Below, in pieces: positions 44,440 to 54,632 of a DNA stretch of 54,632 nucleotides. How positions within the stretch are numbered: position 1 is the stretch's first letter; the number at the start of each line of letters is the position of its first letter. The notes below the pieces were generated by a model that saw nothing but the letters and a program-made list of their open reading frames with translations, ran no database searches and had not been told where the DNA came from. The stretch spans positions 778,278 to 832,909 of the forward strand of contig MNCI01014441.1 of NCBI GenBank assembly GCA_015680685.1, read 5' to 3'. Position numbers and translations under genes: made by a program. This DNA is from Gnetum montanum (taxonomy: Eukaryota > Streptophyta > Gnetopsida > Gnetales > Gnetaceae).

Positions 44440-46297
44440 GGGTCAAGCATTAGTAAGGTTATTTAGGAAATCAAGTTATACCTTACTGCTTGCCTTAATT
44501 AAAGATCTTATGTTATAGCATGTGATCGTGCCTGAAAATTGTAATAATGGATCTTGTGACTTAGGTGGCTTCCCAATTTAATTTTCTGGTATAACTAAGT
44601 GGATGAAATTATTTTTGACACATTTTATTCTTTATTTTAGAACTAATTACCCTTAAAGATGTCCTTCGGGCAATGATGAATTTCAAAAAATTTATGCACT
44701 ATTCGGCATGTGCCCTCTCCCCCACGACTAAGCTGAACACTCCGGGGTCAAGTAGGTTTAAACGGAATGAAAATCGGAGTACCAGCCAACAAGTTATGGA
44801 TATGAAAGCACAGGATGCGCAATCACGAGTCGTAGAGTAGAATTTGAAAAACTTCCCCTATGTGAATAGTTGCAAATGATGGTGATTAGCACAGGGGGGT
44901 CACATATATATATTTCATTGAAGTTAGGGCACTTAGAGAATGTACCGAATTTTTAATATTTCTTTGAAATTAAATGATGTAAACTAAGGACATATGGACA
45001 ATTATTAAAGGATACCAGAGTAATTCAACTAGTTCTGAAGGCACGAAAACTATGATGGTGTGTTTATCAATAAAGACATCGGATGGAAGAAAAAGGCTAT
45101 GTGATGATTCATAGGAACGTTGAATCAGAGGGATAGTAATAAGGGAAAGAATATCATGAAAAATTAAGCTGAGAGTAATAAATGGTGTGTGTGAGCTATG
45201 TCATAAGTGAAGATTACAAAAAATTACACAAGTGGATCCTCCCCAAAGCAGGTTCCAACCTATTATGCCCTTGTGTAATCACACTTAAAGTGTACGTGGG
45301 CACTAGAAGGGTTAAATGTAATCTGCACTAACTCCACAAAACACACACATGTAAATAGCACCAAAATGAGATGAAAATTCTATGCTACACAGGACATGAG
45401 CTATAATTACACGAACAGTGAGATGAGACGAAGTGTAGAAAGAGATCGTAGAGATCGGGACATGAGGTGACTGACCCACAGCACAATGAATCCTGCGTGT
45501 AAAGCATGATTAAGGTGTCATTAACCCATCATTCCAAGATCAGGACAAAGTCCATCCGTCTAAACAGTGACATCACATTGTTTCATCCCATGATGAGCAA
45601 CTATGAGAGTACCAAAACAACAAGGCGTACAATCACTTGACGTTTAGTACAAGGGAGGAGTGATTTTTGTTTTATAACACTTCCTTTTTCTTTTTCTCTC
45701 TTTTCTCTTTTTTTTTTCACTTTACTGAATCCAGAGAAGCCGCCAACCTTCAGGCATGGGTGCATGTCTTTCCAGTGGGACCCCCTAGAACAGCGTTTGA
45801 TTTTCGAGTGCCCTTTTGATTACTCTTACTCCCATTTTTCATTAGATCTACAAGGATCTTAGTACAACCATATTGCATGATAACTCCCACAGATGTCACC
45901 AAAGAGAATCCACAAGTCCCCTTGATGTCACACCCTAATCATTCCCTCTTGGTCCATCCTTCTTCATTCTGGGTACAATGAACACAAAATTAATTTTAAG
46001 TTTTAGAAATTTCAAGAATATCACTGTACCCTTGAACAGAACCTCTTTATTTATAGAGTGGATGAGTGGATGTAGTGGGCTCACTGTTTCAAATAATTGA
46101 TCACTCATGACTTAATAACATAAAACACATCTCAACCAACGATCCACATGAGTGTTTTATTCGTAGATGAGATTACTTACAAAAACATGAAAATACAAAC
46201 ACACAAAAAGATAAAACAAAAAGTTGAAAAATGAAAAACTGGAAAACAAAAAGTTGTAAAATTAAAGAAAATTAAAAATATTTATTAATCCTGCTTG
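44440..46297 (-). other. Element G: noncoding region between gag and 3' ORF
   Basis: No gene seen. It holds the conserved GGATCC box (45227-45252), a pyrimidine tract (45686-45720), the word GTCACACCCTAATC (about 45928) and the A-rich AAAACAAAAAGTTG repeats (46207-46262) next to the gag stop. These words appear in the same order in B and C. Confidence 0.65.
45227..45252 (-). other. Conserved GGATCC box, element G copy
   Basis: CACAAGTGGATCCTCCCCAA followed by AGCAGG on plus, then TTATGCCCTTGTGTAA. It agrees with B and C over the core. Confidence 0.8.
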
Positions 46298-48276
46298 TTA
46301 TTGAAATGGGGGATATCCCCCATAACTAAACGGTTGAGTATGGCTAGGATTAATAAATGGAAAATGAGGATCCTTGCATATTGGAAATATTGAAGCTGGT
46401 CCATACTTATCACCTTGGATTTCACACACTTTGTAATAAACACAGTGGGGCACTTCATACGATGTAGTTCCCGGATAACGAGTTGACCCACTATGATGTT
46501 TAGGACCGTTAGATGGTATGCAAGGATTGGGCTGATGCCTCCCATGGTTGTGTTCATTGGGCCTTATGGTTGTTGGAGTGTAAGTTGGTGGCCCTGATGA
46601 AGTTACATGAGGCGTTGGGTTCGAAGGTAAGGGTGCACCACATTGTTGGACTTGTGCTGGGTTGGAAGATGCAGTGGCCTCAGAGTTATGTTGTCCCTTC
46701 CTACGGCCGTGTTTAAAGAAAGGACGCCTTTGATGTTGAGGAGGCTCTTCACTGCTATTAGTAGCAGTAGCACAAGTGTTGTTCGTGGGTTGCGGTGGTA
46801 CAAACACCTTAGGAACAGTTGGTGGCATTGTGGAAGGAGGGAAAGGATGAGAATGTTGAAAGTTAGGAGGAATGTAAGGTGCACAAGGTGGTGGTTGCGT
46901 TGGAGGTATGGGTTGATAGTATTGTGGAGAATGGTATTGTGGTGAGATAAAGTGTGGCGGCCCAGTTGAAGAAACAGGGTGTTGAACGTGATAAGCGTTT
47001 GGATTCGGAAAATATGAAGGGTGCCTCCAGTCTAAGGGTGGATTCCCCCACGACTGGGATTGTTGCCACTGTGATCGAACACAGTATCTTTGTATGAACT
47101 CTTGATGTAATGTGTTTTCCCAGTGCTCATGTAAATGTAACAATATTGGGCATTGGCCCTTGGGGTGATCGTACAGGCATATGTTACATTCGTATGTATG
47201 ATTGGCAATTGAGTGCTTATTCCCTTCATTCTTTTTCTCCAAATGTCTAATGTTTTGTCCTACTTCTTGGGTTGTCAAAACTCTATCTCCAATGATGTTG
47301 ATATATTCTCCACACTTTTGATTCATCCATTCCAACATCTTATTGATCTTTGCCTCGGCTTCTTCTAAGATTGTTGTATTGGCAAAGATGATGTTTCCAC
47401 CTTGAGATTTGTTGATCTCTCCTTGTTATGCTCATGGACCTTTTTTGAGTTAATATTTTGGTCCCGTTGATGTTTTTCAACACTCTCCCATCTAGCTAAT
47501 TCTCCTTCTTCTTTTGCTACCCGCTTAATAAGCTCTTGAATTTGATGGGTTCGTAGGTTGTATAGTTGACCTTGGGCATGTACTCCTAAGGTCTCTCTTG
47601 TTTCATTACGTAGCCCATCAATGATATGGTACATTAGCCTTTCCTCAGAAAACTCATGGCCTGGACAGTTGTTTAATAGCGCATAATATCTTTCTAAGGC
47701 CATGTCCAAGGGTTCATGTTGTGCTTGTTTCCATCCTTGGATTTGTTTCCTCAAGGCTGACACTCTTGCGTAGGTTTGATATTTTTCGTTAAACACCTCT
47801 ACCATTGTTGACTAGCGTTGTATCGAGTTTGGTTTTAACGATCTATACCATACTTTAGCTTGGTCAACGAGTGTCATAGGAAAGAGCTTCAGTTTTTGCC
47901 AACTGTTATCAATGTTATTCCATGTGCAGGCATCGTAGAAGGCTAGTAAATGTTGATGCGGATCTAAGTTATAGCCTCCTGAAAATTTGGGAAAGTTATT
48001 TAAATCGAGCATGGGTAGACGGCTCTATTTACGATGCCTACGTGAGATTCGAACAGCCTCTTGTATTTGCATTAAGCTTGTGGTGGCCAGTGGGGGTTCA
48101 TCGTCATCAGGTAAGTTAAGCTTTCGTGCGTTGGGATGACGTTGCTTTCATTCATTCTTATAAGAAACCCCCACCTCAGATTGCATACTCCAATCTTCAT
48201 CGTCATATAGTTCGTTGGTTCTCCAATGAAGTTCCTCACTAAGTGTGGCGTTATTATTATCTTGTAGGAGAGGCAT
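46298..48276 (-). pseudogene. Element G: gag
   Basis: ATG 48276 starts MPLLQDNNNATLSEEL; WSMQSEVGVSYKN resembles the D gag. The core lies at 48012-47540 (NSWQKLKLFPMTLVDQAKVW near 47910; KQIQGWKQAQHEPLDMALER near 47740), followed by a Lys/Glu segment. A long open piece, 47338-46298 (346 codons), contains the knuckle CNICLYDHPKGQC (about 47190-47152; three residues between second Cys and His) and a Pro/His/Tyr/Gln-rich tail. Four or more stops and one or two shifts. The final part ends YGGYPPFQ in front of the A-rich repeat. Confidence 0.85.
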
Positions 48277-48388
48277 TGTTGTGTGTGAATTTATGTGACT
48301 TTTTATAATTACTTCTTTTTAAGAGATATATCGTGAAGTCCTTTACAGCAACCTTGTATGATATAACTAATCTAGATAACTAGCACCA

Positions 48389-48406
48389 TCCCCGGCAACA
48401 GTGCCT
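48389..48406 (-). promoter_or_regulatory. Primer binding site of element G
   Basis: TCCCCGGCAACAGTGCCT on plus: tRNA-Asp 3' end with few changes, one base from the LTR. Confidence 0.82.
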
Positions 48407-48749
48407 ATGATGAGTGACGAGGTACCCCTACACTCAACCATATGAAACGAGCGTTGCACGCGCGATCCGGTCAAACTCTGCAGATGAACTAGTTGTGGCA
48501 CCTAAATAGTTAGCCTTAGGTCGTAGTTCATTGTCTTCCCACCTAGACTAGTATTGCATATGTCACGTATGGTTTAGTCTAGATGAGGTGTATGATGTGT
48601 TCTAACCTAATGCTACTCCTGAAGGCAGTGGAAAATAATATTAACTAAGCTAAACTAAGAGGAAAAGGTAAGAAATCTAATCTAGCCTAACTGCGACGAG
48701 CAACCGATTCCTTGATCAACTGTACACATCTTGGACCTCGTGCACGACT

Positions 48750-48872
48750 ACCACTGGGACTACCAAGCATAGATCCTAGGTACACCATTGGGATTACCAA
48801 GCACAGATCCCAATTACGCCATTGGGTTACCAAGCATAGATCCTAGCTACACCACTGGGCTACCAAGCAGTC
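48750..48872 (-). repeat. About 33-base tandem repeats in the G LTR
   Basis: Four units of roughly 30-33 bases with the core TGGG(A)TTACCAAGCA and CAGATCCC or TAGATCCT. This lies in the 246-base part missing from the other LTR, which probably explains the failure to assemble it there. Confidence 0.7.
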
Positions 48873-49251
48873 ACACTTAAATGCTCGTAATCAAGCCGTA
48901 CTCGTTCCGCTTCTAGGAGTTTAAGGGTGAGAGAAAAAATATTAAATAACATTAAATAAATAACAAAGAAATAAATAACAAAGTGAATGCTGCAATGATG
49001 AAGTAATCTCGATCTTTATTGCCAGTCATGTGCATGTCCAAGTACGGCACGCTCGAATAAAGACACTGTACAATTACATTCACCACACTGCGGGCAGACA
49101 CGAGAGCTGCCTCAACTCTGGAGGGGTCAGACTGCCAGAGCTTCGCTACTCTAAAACTGGGATGTCAAATGAGGGAGAGCTGCCTCTTATTTATAGAAAT
49201 TGCGGCTGACTGTGATATCGCGTACGCGATATCACGGGCAGATGAGATATT

Positions 49252-49321
49252 GCGTACGCGATATCGCAGCCCATGAGATATCGCATATGCGATATCTCAT
49301 GGGCTGCGATATCGCGTACGC
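49252..49321. repeat. Perfect 70-base palindrome in the G LTR U3
   Basis: Centred between 49286 and 49287 (GCAT/ATGC). I checked the pairing base by base from 49252/49321 inward and found no mismatch; with one mismatch it extends to 49246-49327. The arms contain GATATCGC, GCGTACGC and CCATGAG words. It could extrude as a cruciform. Confidence 0.92.
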
Positions 49322-49464
49322 GATATCACGGGCAGATGAGATATTGCGTACGCGATATCGCAACCCATGAGATATCGCATATGCGATATTGTGACCCATG
49401 ATATAACGTGGGTGCCTTATCGTGGGTGCCAGCAATATGAGCAATTTCATGTCTCATCAGTAAA

Positions 49465-49787
49465 CATTAAGAAAACTAAGTGGATGCTACAATGATGATA
49501 AGCAATCTTGATCTTTATTGTTGGTCATGAACTATGTCCAAGTACAATTCACTCGAATAAAGACTTTGTACAACCACTTAACATCACACTGTAGGCATAC
49601 ACTTCTAAGTGTTAAGGACTAACTTATGAAAACAAACTAAAAAAGTTTCACTACTATGGAATGAAATTTATTGCAAATCCATGCGCCTAAGTGTTGTATT
49701 TATAGGCTGGCACACATCCTACAATATCACATATATGATGAAGTGGCTAGAGTTGCAATATCGGAGATTTGATATCGTAGTCCTACA
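49465..49787 (-). repeat. 5' LTR of element F, outer part
   Basis: It resumes after element G and ends GTCCTACA at about 49787. TATA box CTATAAATACAAC on minus at about 49705-49693; U3 start has GATATCG and GCAATATCGG words. The end is judged by total length (850) and the final CA. AAAAT would be the target duplication. Confidence 0.75.
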
Positions 49788-51940
49788 AAAATTGACCTTC
49801 TCAAATGATAATGACTAGTTGGTGTTTTCTTATAGTAATAATTTGGAGATTTGTTTTAAAAATTTTGTGTTAGGAATGTTCAAAGCACCATGTATGTGGC
49901 TGTAGCAAAAGTTAAAGATGAAAAACCTTATTTTCAACCTAAAGGAAGAAGATACATCAAATTGTAAAAATTGGAAAATGCATTCCCCATCTAATATAAT
50001 CCCTCATATATTCCATTCCTTCAATTAAGGGATTGTAGAGTCCCTATTATTAAGATATAGCATAAAAAATATTTGTATCAACTAAATGTCCAAGTAAATA
50101 TGTCGTTATCCCATGGCTCTCCAACCAACCTTTACATCTAAAGGAACTAATAGGTTGTGAGCCATTGGCCAAGTCATCGAAAAGACATTTTATTACAACC
50201 TTTAAATTACCTTGATATAAGGTGTGATTAAGACAACATTTCACCAACCTATGAACAAAAATAATTGAAAGCAAAGTTAAGATGTTGATATATTTTGTGC
50301 ATTAGTTTTTTCAAATACTATGGTATTAATGTCAATGCCACTTATAGATCTATCAAAAACAACCAATTTAAGATATTAGAGATAAAACAAATCATGTCAT
50401 AATTTCTAATAAAAATTATACCAAAAGTTACCAAAGTTGTAATATCTTATTTTTAATAGGTGAAAAATAACATTTTCCTAGTAAAAATAGTAAAGCTTGT
50501 ATGTATTTAAGCTGTCCATATGTTTAGTACTAACCTTTTTACACTAGCTTGAGATCACAACATTACAATTTGTAAGCTCTTTAATAATTTCAAAAGTGAT
50601 GCCAAAGTGACTCTTTTTGGTATATAGAAGTAGGTTATCTTTTTTTGGTGAAAGCTCAAAATAGTTGAAGGACTAGTGATGATTAAAGTTCTAATGCCAT
50701 AGTGACTCCTTTTGATAGGTGGAAGTTAGTTAACTTCATCAACGGTTGCTCAAAATAGTTGAAGAAATATGAGTTCAAGGTCTTTGAATATCAATACCGG
50801 TGGAAGGAAGAAGAAGATTATTCATTCCAAATGCATCATTGTTCTCATCAAGATGAAAAAGATTTAAAAAAAAAACAAAAGATAATAAATGCTAAAATAC
50901 AAGATATTATGCATCCAACCTTAAGGAGCAATAATTAAAGATAAGTAACTAGACTAAGAAATATGTACTGATGTAATCAATACACAAGCAAGAAAAACAC
51001 TTTCAATGTGCTACATTGTAAACCTAGTACCAAAAGAATATACTATGTTACTAATGTAGAAGCAAGGGACTGCAAAGAGGATACAGGCATTTACTCGTAA
51101 TATCAAGTAAGACGGTTAAGCCATTATAGGGTTGCAGCTCCCAATATGAGGTACGGCCAATAAATGAAGTAGTTGCAGCTCGGTAAATATACTGTTGTGA
51201 AGTGAGCATTGAATGGCTGAATTTTGGCACTTGGCCTTTTACCATGTGACATGAAACAGCTAGTAAAAGTAGAAAATCTGCAGGGGAAAACGCCTTGATA
51301 TTTACACATAAAACACAAACAAGCCATTTTCACGATGAAAATCTAGAGAGGTACACTCACCTTTCATTCATTGAGGATGACTTGGGGGAAAAAATGACAA
51401 ATTTAATTTCATACTTTCTAAGAAGTAATTGGTTACATGGGAAATCAGCAATTCAATTAAACTACAGATTACAAATATTTTTAGAAAAACGAAATTAGAC
51501 CAGCACAGGAACAAATTTTATCTCAGCCATGTTTTAAGCTTTCAAATATACTTTGAGAGAACACAGCTTCAAACGAGCTTCTGAAGAAAATACCATTCTC
51601 ACCATATAAAAAGCACTACCAGGTTTCCTAAAACACCACTCCATTCCCAACATTCCAACAAGAAAACATAGCAACCAAGAATCGACCACATGCAGAGGTC
51701 CAAAAAACAAAAACAAGAAATAAAAAATGCTAAGAATGTGTAACCACTTGATGCTAAGAATGTGTAACCACTTGAAATAATAGGAATCTGCATAACCTAA
51801 AGCTTAGTAAATTTGACATATACCTGTTGTCTCCAAGACAGGGCCGAACACAACTGTTGAAGCTCTTTGAAGATAAGTTCGAATCAAATGCAGGCGTGAT
51901 CAACCAAAGAGGAGCAAGATGAAGCACATTTTCGATCACA
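49788..51940. other. Old AT-rich DNA without recognisable genes
   Basis: I find no convincing gene on either strand. The frames here are short and match no family I know. A 24-base unit (ATGCTAAGAATGTG plus TAACCACTTG) is repeated in tandem at 51727-51774. It may be an intron or intergenic DNA beside the LRR remnant. Confidence 0.5.
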
Positions 51941-51944
51941 GCTG

Positions 51945-52186
51945 GAGATTGAATGTGCGCTCTCAGATTGCAGCACAATGGTTTCATGGGTGAGCTCCCA
52001 GACCTTGACCTTCCCCATCTGGATCAATTCAATGTCTCAGACAACAACTTCCCAGGGCAAATGTCTCAGCAAATACGGCAGCAGTGCTTTCAAATCAAAA
52101 TGTCCCAGACAACTTCACAGGGCAAATGTCTCAACCAAATGTACCTGAGGAAGGTTCAGTCAAATCAATTTCAAACAATTTTTTAA
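51945..52186 (+). pseudogene. Fragment of an LRR receptor-like kinase gene
   Basis: The frame from 51953 reads LRLQHNGFMGELPDLDLPHL then DQFNVSDNNFPGQ, a typical plant LRR repeat pair (L-x-L-x-x-N-x-F/L-x-G-x-(I/L)P) seen near the last repeats of class III LRR kinases. After GQ the frame is disturbed by a tandem duplication of about 69 bases (52022-52150 region) that repeats TCTCAGACAAC and CAGGGCAAATGTCTCA words. No kinase domain, membrane segment or signal peptide is near, so it is a relic of a receptor gene. It is the only trace of a host gene here. Confidence 0.65.
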
Positions 52187-52814
52187 TGACTAAAGGCAAA
52201 AAAATATTGGTTCTTAACGTCTCACAGGTTGATTCATGGTTTCCAAATAGTTCTTCTTGATAAAAAATGTCAAGTCTATTGGTCAAGATATTTTAACTAG
52301 TGATAATTCATTTGTACCTTGTAGATATTTTAACTAGTGATAATTCATTTGTACCTTGTAATAATTCATTTGCATTGCTGGTTTGGCAAGCACTTAGCAG
52401 TCACTTTATTTTCTATTTATTTTTGTCACAATGGCTTTTGAATTTTTGTTAAATATTTATGCTTTGTTGCACTAATGGTTCTCCCTATTTTGTTTTAATA
52501 GTAACAAAAGTTGACTCTAGGTGATGATCTTCTTTGTATCCCATCTTACACAATCTTAAACCTAGTGTCTTTTATGCATACATAAAATCCTGAAGGAGTT
52601 GCTCATAATTTCTTGTTTCCTATTTCTAATTGATTTAGGGATTAGTCTTAGGAAGGATGAATTCTTCTGTAAAACAAAGAACAGGAGAAAGACTCATGAT
52701 AAAAGGAACCAAATGATAGAGACAAAAGGCATATGAAAAATTGGGCATACAACATAAGTCATTTTCTTCATTTTTTATCCACCATGATATGAAAGAACTA
52801 ATAAACCCTTGAAT
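52187..52814. repeat. AT-rich DNA with a 37-base tandem duplication
   Basis: AGATATTTTAACTAGTGATA and the next 17 bases occur twice in a row (52286-52322 and 52323-52359), identical, followed by a partial third copy of the end (AATAATTCATTTG). No gene seen in the rest. Confidence 0.75.
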
Positions 52815-53170
52815 CAAATGTGTTTGTTATGCAAAATCTATATCATTTAATATTCAATATGCAACAAGTGGGTAAAAAAAGAAATTTCACTTATGAAAAA
52901 TACAATGTCTTAATATATTCTACCACATGTACATGTCGCTTACTTTTCATGTTTAAAAGCTTAAGGACATTTAATTTGATAAACCTTGAATTGAGTGTGT
53001 CCCTTATAAAAAATCGCTATCCTCTAATATTCAACATGCAATTTGTGGGTAAAAAAATAATTGCATTGCTAAAATTAATTATAAAAAATATAAAGTATGA
53101 TTATATATAACCACATGCACTCTGACTTTTCTTGTTTGAAACTTTAAGGACATTTAATTAAAGAGGGTGG
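52815..53170. repeat. Diverged direct repeat of about 180 bases
   Basis: TAATATTCAATATGCAAC, GTGGGTAAAAAAA, CCACATG and TTAAGGACATTTAATT occur in the same order at 52848-52975 and 53026-53158, about 180 bases apart, with many differences. No gene. Confidence 0.65.
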
Positions 53171-54632
53171 TGAAAGAAATGAATCTTGAAATGCAATTGT
53201 AAAGCGAAATGTATAGACTAAACTAACCATCTTGATGAAAAACTAAACAAGTTAGCTTCATGACCTGTAATTTTACACTTATTTATCTTAGTTACATGAG
53301 TAAGCATTAATACTAAGATCTTTATACACTTGAAAAAAGTAGTGTTGTTTCCTTTAACTTTCAATAAAGTAGAATCTTCTCTTCCAACAAAGACAATGAA
53401 GATGATTATACTTAGTCTATGTCACAAAAATTTATTATATATTTCACTTTCTTTAATATTTTTATGTATGGATACTCATATTTTCTAAATCTTGGATAAA
53501 TTTTTAATCTCTAAACAAAATCTTGGATATCTTTTTTTATACTTACAAACCAAGTATATATTTTTTATTGTTTATCCTTTTGTTATTACCCTCAACTTTA
53601 AATAGAGCCACAAATTTCCTTAGTAATAACTTTGCTTAATGGGCTTTTATACTCTTTATAAAGAAAAGATTTACGAGTTCATCATGATCTTCTTACCCTT
53701 AATTATTATCTCAATTACATGGATCAACATTAACACATAAGATCTTTTCATCATTTTATCTCAATTACATGCCAAGCATTAACACTAACATCTTTTTACA
53801 TATGAGAAAAAGAAGTAGGTTTAGGACTTCTCCATTGTTTTCCTATACTTTAAATAAAGCAGCCTCTTCTCTTCTGACAAATGCATTAAAGCTTATTATC
53901 CTTGCTTTGTCCCACCAAAATTCACCAAACATATGACTTTCTTGAATCTTTTCATCTATAGGTACTCATATCTCCCAAATCTTGGATAACTTTTAAATCT
54001 CTAAATAAAATTTTGGATATCTTTCTTTATGCTTACAAACCAAGTATGCCTTTTCTATTATTTTCCTTAACTTTAAATAAAGCCATAGCTATCCTTAACA
54101 AGGACTTTTCTTACTTTGCTCATCTATAGATATTGTCATATTACTTTCATAAAGGAACCTTTTCTCTTCTAAGAAGTTTATTGCAAATGAGGTTTCTTAA
54201 TCTATGCTATCACCAAACATTACCAAACTTATCAAATTTCTTTAATACTTTCATCTATAGGTGATACCACTAAACCTCTCTTAGTAAAACTTCACCAAGC
54301 TTCTTATAGTAAAGGACTTATTAGTTGGATCTTTTCCTATCACACCCATACCTTATAAATCTAGGATATCTTTATTTGTTCCTTTATCTCCTAAACCTTG
54401 GATATCATTCTGTATGCTTGCAAACCAAGTAGATTGTTTCTATTCGTTGTTCTTAAAGCCACCTCCTCGCTTCCTTACTTTTCTTAATAACTACTTTCTT
54501 CAATCTTGTCATCCATACATGTTAGTACCAAATTTCCCCAAGTTATTTCCCGCAGTAAGAGATATATAAATTGGTCTTTACCAATGACACTCAACACTAT
54601 TGTGAAACTTCCTAGATTTATTTTCTATGTAC
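53171..54632. repeat. Diverged long tandem repeat of about 490 bases
   Basis: The words CTCATAT, AATCTTGGATAA, TTTGGATATCTTTCTTTATG-like and ACAAACCAAGTAT recur in order at about 53471-53555 and 53961-54045 (period 490) and again, shortened, at about 54370-54430. AACTTTAAATA(A/G)AGCCA words recur with them. No coding frame of note. It may be a decayed satellite-like or duplicated intergenic repeat. Confidence 0.55.

Larger units (their letters stand above)
42933..49459 (-). mobile_element. Element G: non-autonomous, gag-only LTR element with 3' ORF
   Basis: LTRs 42933-43658 and 48408-49459, flanked by GTAAA (42928-42932 and 49460-49464), in the LTR of element F. On minus: primer site, gag (48276-46298), about 1.9 kb noncoding, 3' ORF (44427-43831), polypurine tract, LTR. 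Protease, RT, RNase H and integrase are entirely absent, with no pol fragment visible, so it would depend on a relative such as B. This fits the class described as terminal-repeat elements with gag (TR-GAG). LTRs differ by a few percent, nearly all transitions. Confidence 0.9.
48408..49459 (-). repeat. 5' LTR of element G
   Basis: It is 1052 bases, TGATGAGTGACGAGG to GTCTCATCA on plus. TATA box CTATAAATAAGAGG on minus at 49196-49183. It contains a fourfold CACTGGG(A/C)TACCAAGCA-like repeat (48750-48870) and, in U3, an extra segment of about 90 bases that makes a perfect palindrome. Confidence 0.9.

Noticed and set aside
51030-51990. Minus-strand frames of 60-77 codons near the LRR relic
   Set aside because: Hydrophobic and Cys-rich by chance in AT-rich DNA; no start context, domain or support from neighbours.

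Overview
This window looks like heterochromatic, repeat-packed nuclear DNA from a land plant, most likely a seed plant with a large genome; a gymnosperm is plausible but I cannot prove it. The evidence is AT-rich sequence without one intact host gene, Ty3/gypsy LTR retrotransposons of the Athila/Tat type (primer sites complementary to tRNA-Asp, RT motif FMDDF), an L1-type LINE with the plant zinc-binding RT domain, and an LRR receptor-kinase remnant. Nothing bacterial is visible.

Layout from left to right. (A) 1-975 is the gag start, primer site and 5' LTR of a minus-strand element that runs out of the window; it sits inside (H), whose coiled-coil 3' ORF and 3' LTR occupy 976-3430 on plus. 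3431-3893 is an old LINE tail. (D) 3894-9463 is a plus-strand gag-only element; it shares the LTR at 9464-10322 with (D2), whose gag continues to about 31846. (C), minus, 11105-31039, is inserted in the D2 gag (duplication CCTAC), and (B), minus, 18786-28603, is inserted in the C gag (duplication GATGG). At about 31846 D2 meets, in inverted orientation, (F), a minus-strand relative whose pol and gag run from 31847 to 42270 and whose 5' LTR runs to 49787. F has taken two insertions: a solo LTR of another clade (34610-41732, duplication TTAGG), which itself carries a GC-rich LINE (34750-41303, 13-bp duplication), and (G), a gag-only element in the F LTR (42933-49459, duplication GTAAA). 49788-54632 is old AT-rich DNA with tandem duplications and an LRR-kinase fragment.

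None of the elements is intact. B is the best preserved full-length copy, with gag, protease, RT, RNase H and integrase in order but interrupted by stops. Most in-frame stops in every element are TAG at positions where relatives have CAG or TGG, as expected from deamination of methylated CHG sites.

The most interesting signals are: a 3' ORF just before the 3' LTR of the Athila-like elements (clear in G and H), starting at a splice-acceptor-like site and carrying a short motif plus coiled coil; a LINE whose ORF2 frame runs about 480 codons beyond the normal end into a similar motif and coiled coil; an ATGA stop-start overlap between the LINE ORFs; noncoding boxes conserved in four different LTR elements; and a perfect 70-bp palindrome in a G LTR.
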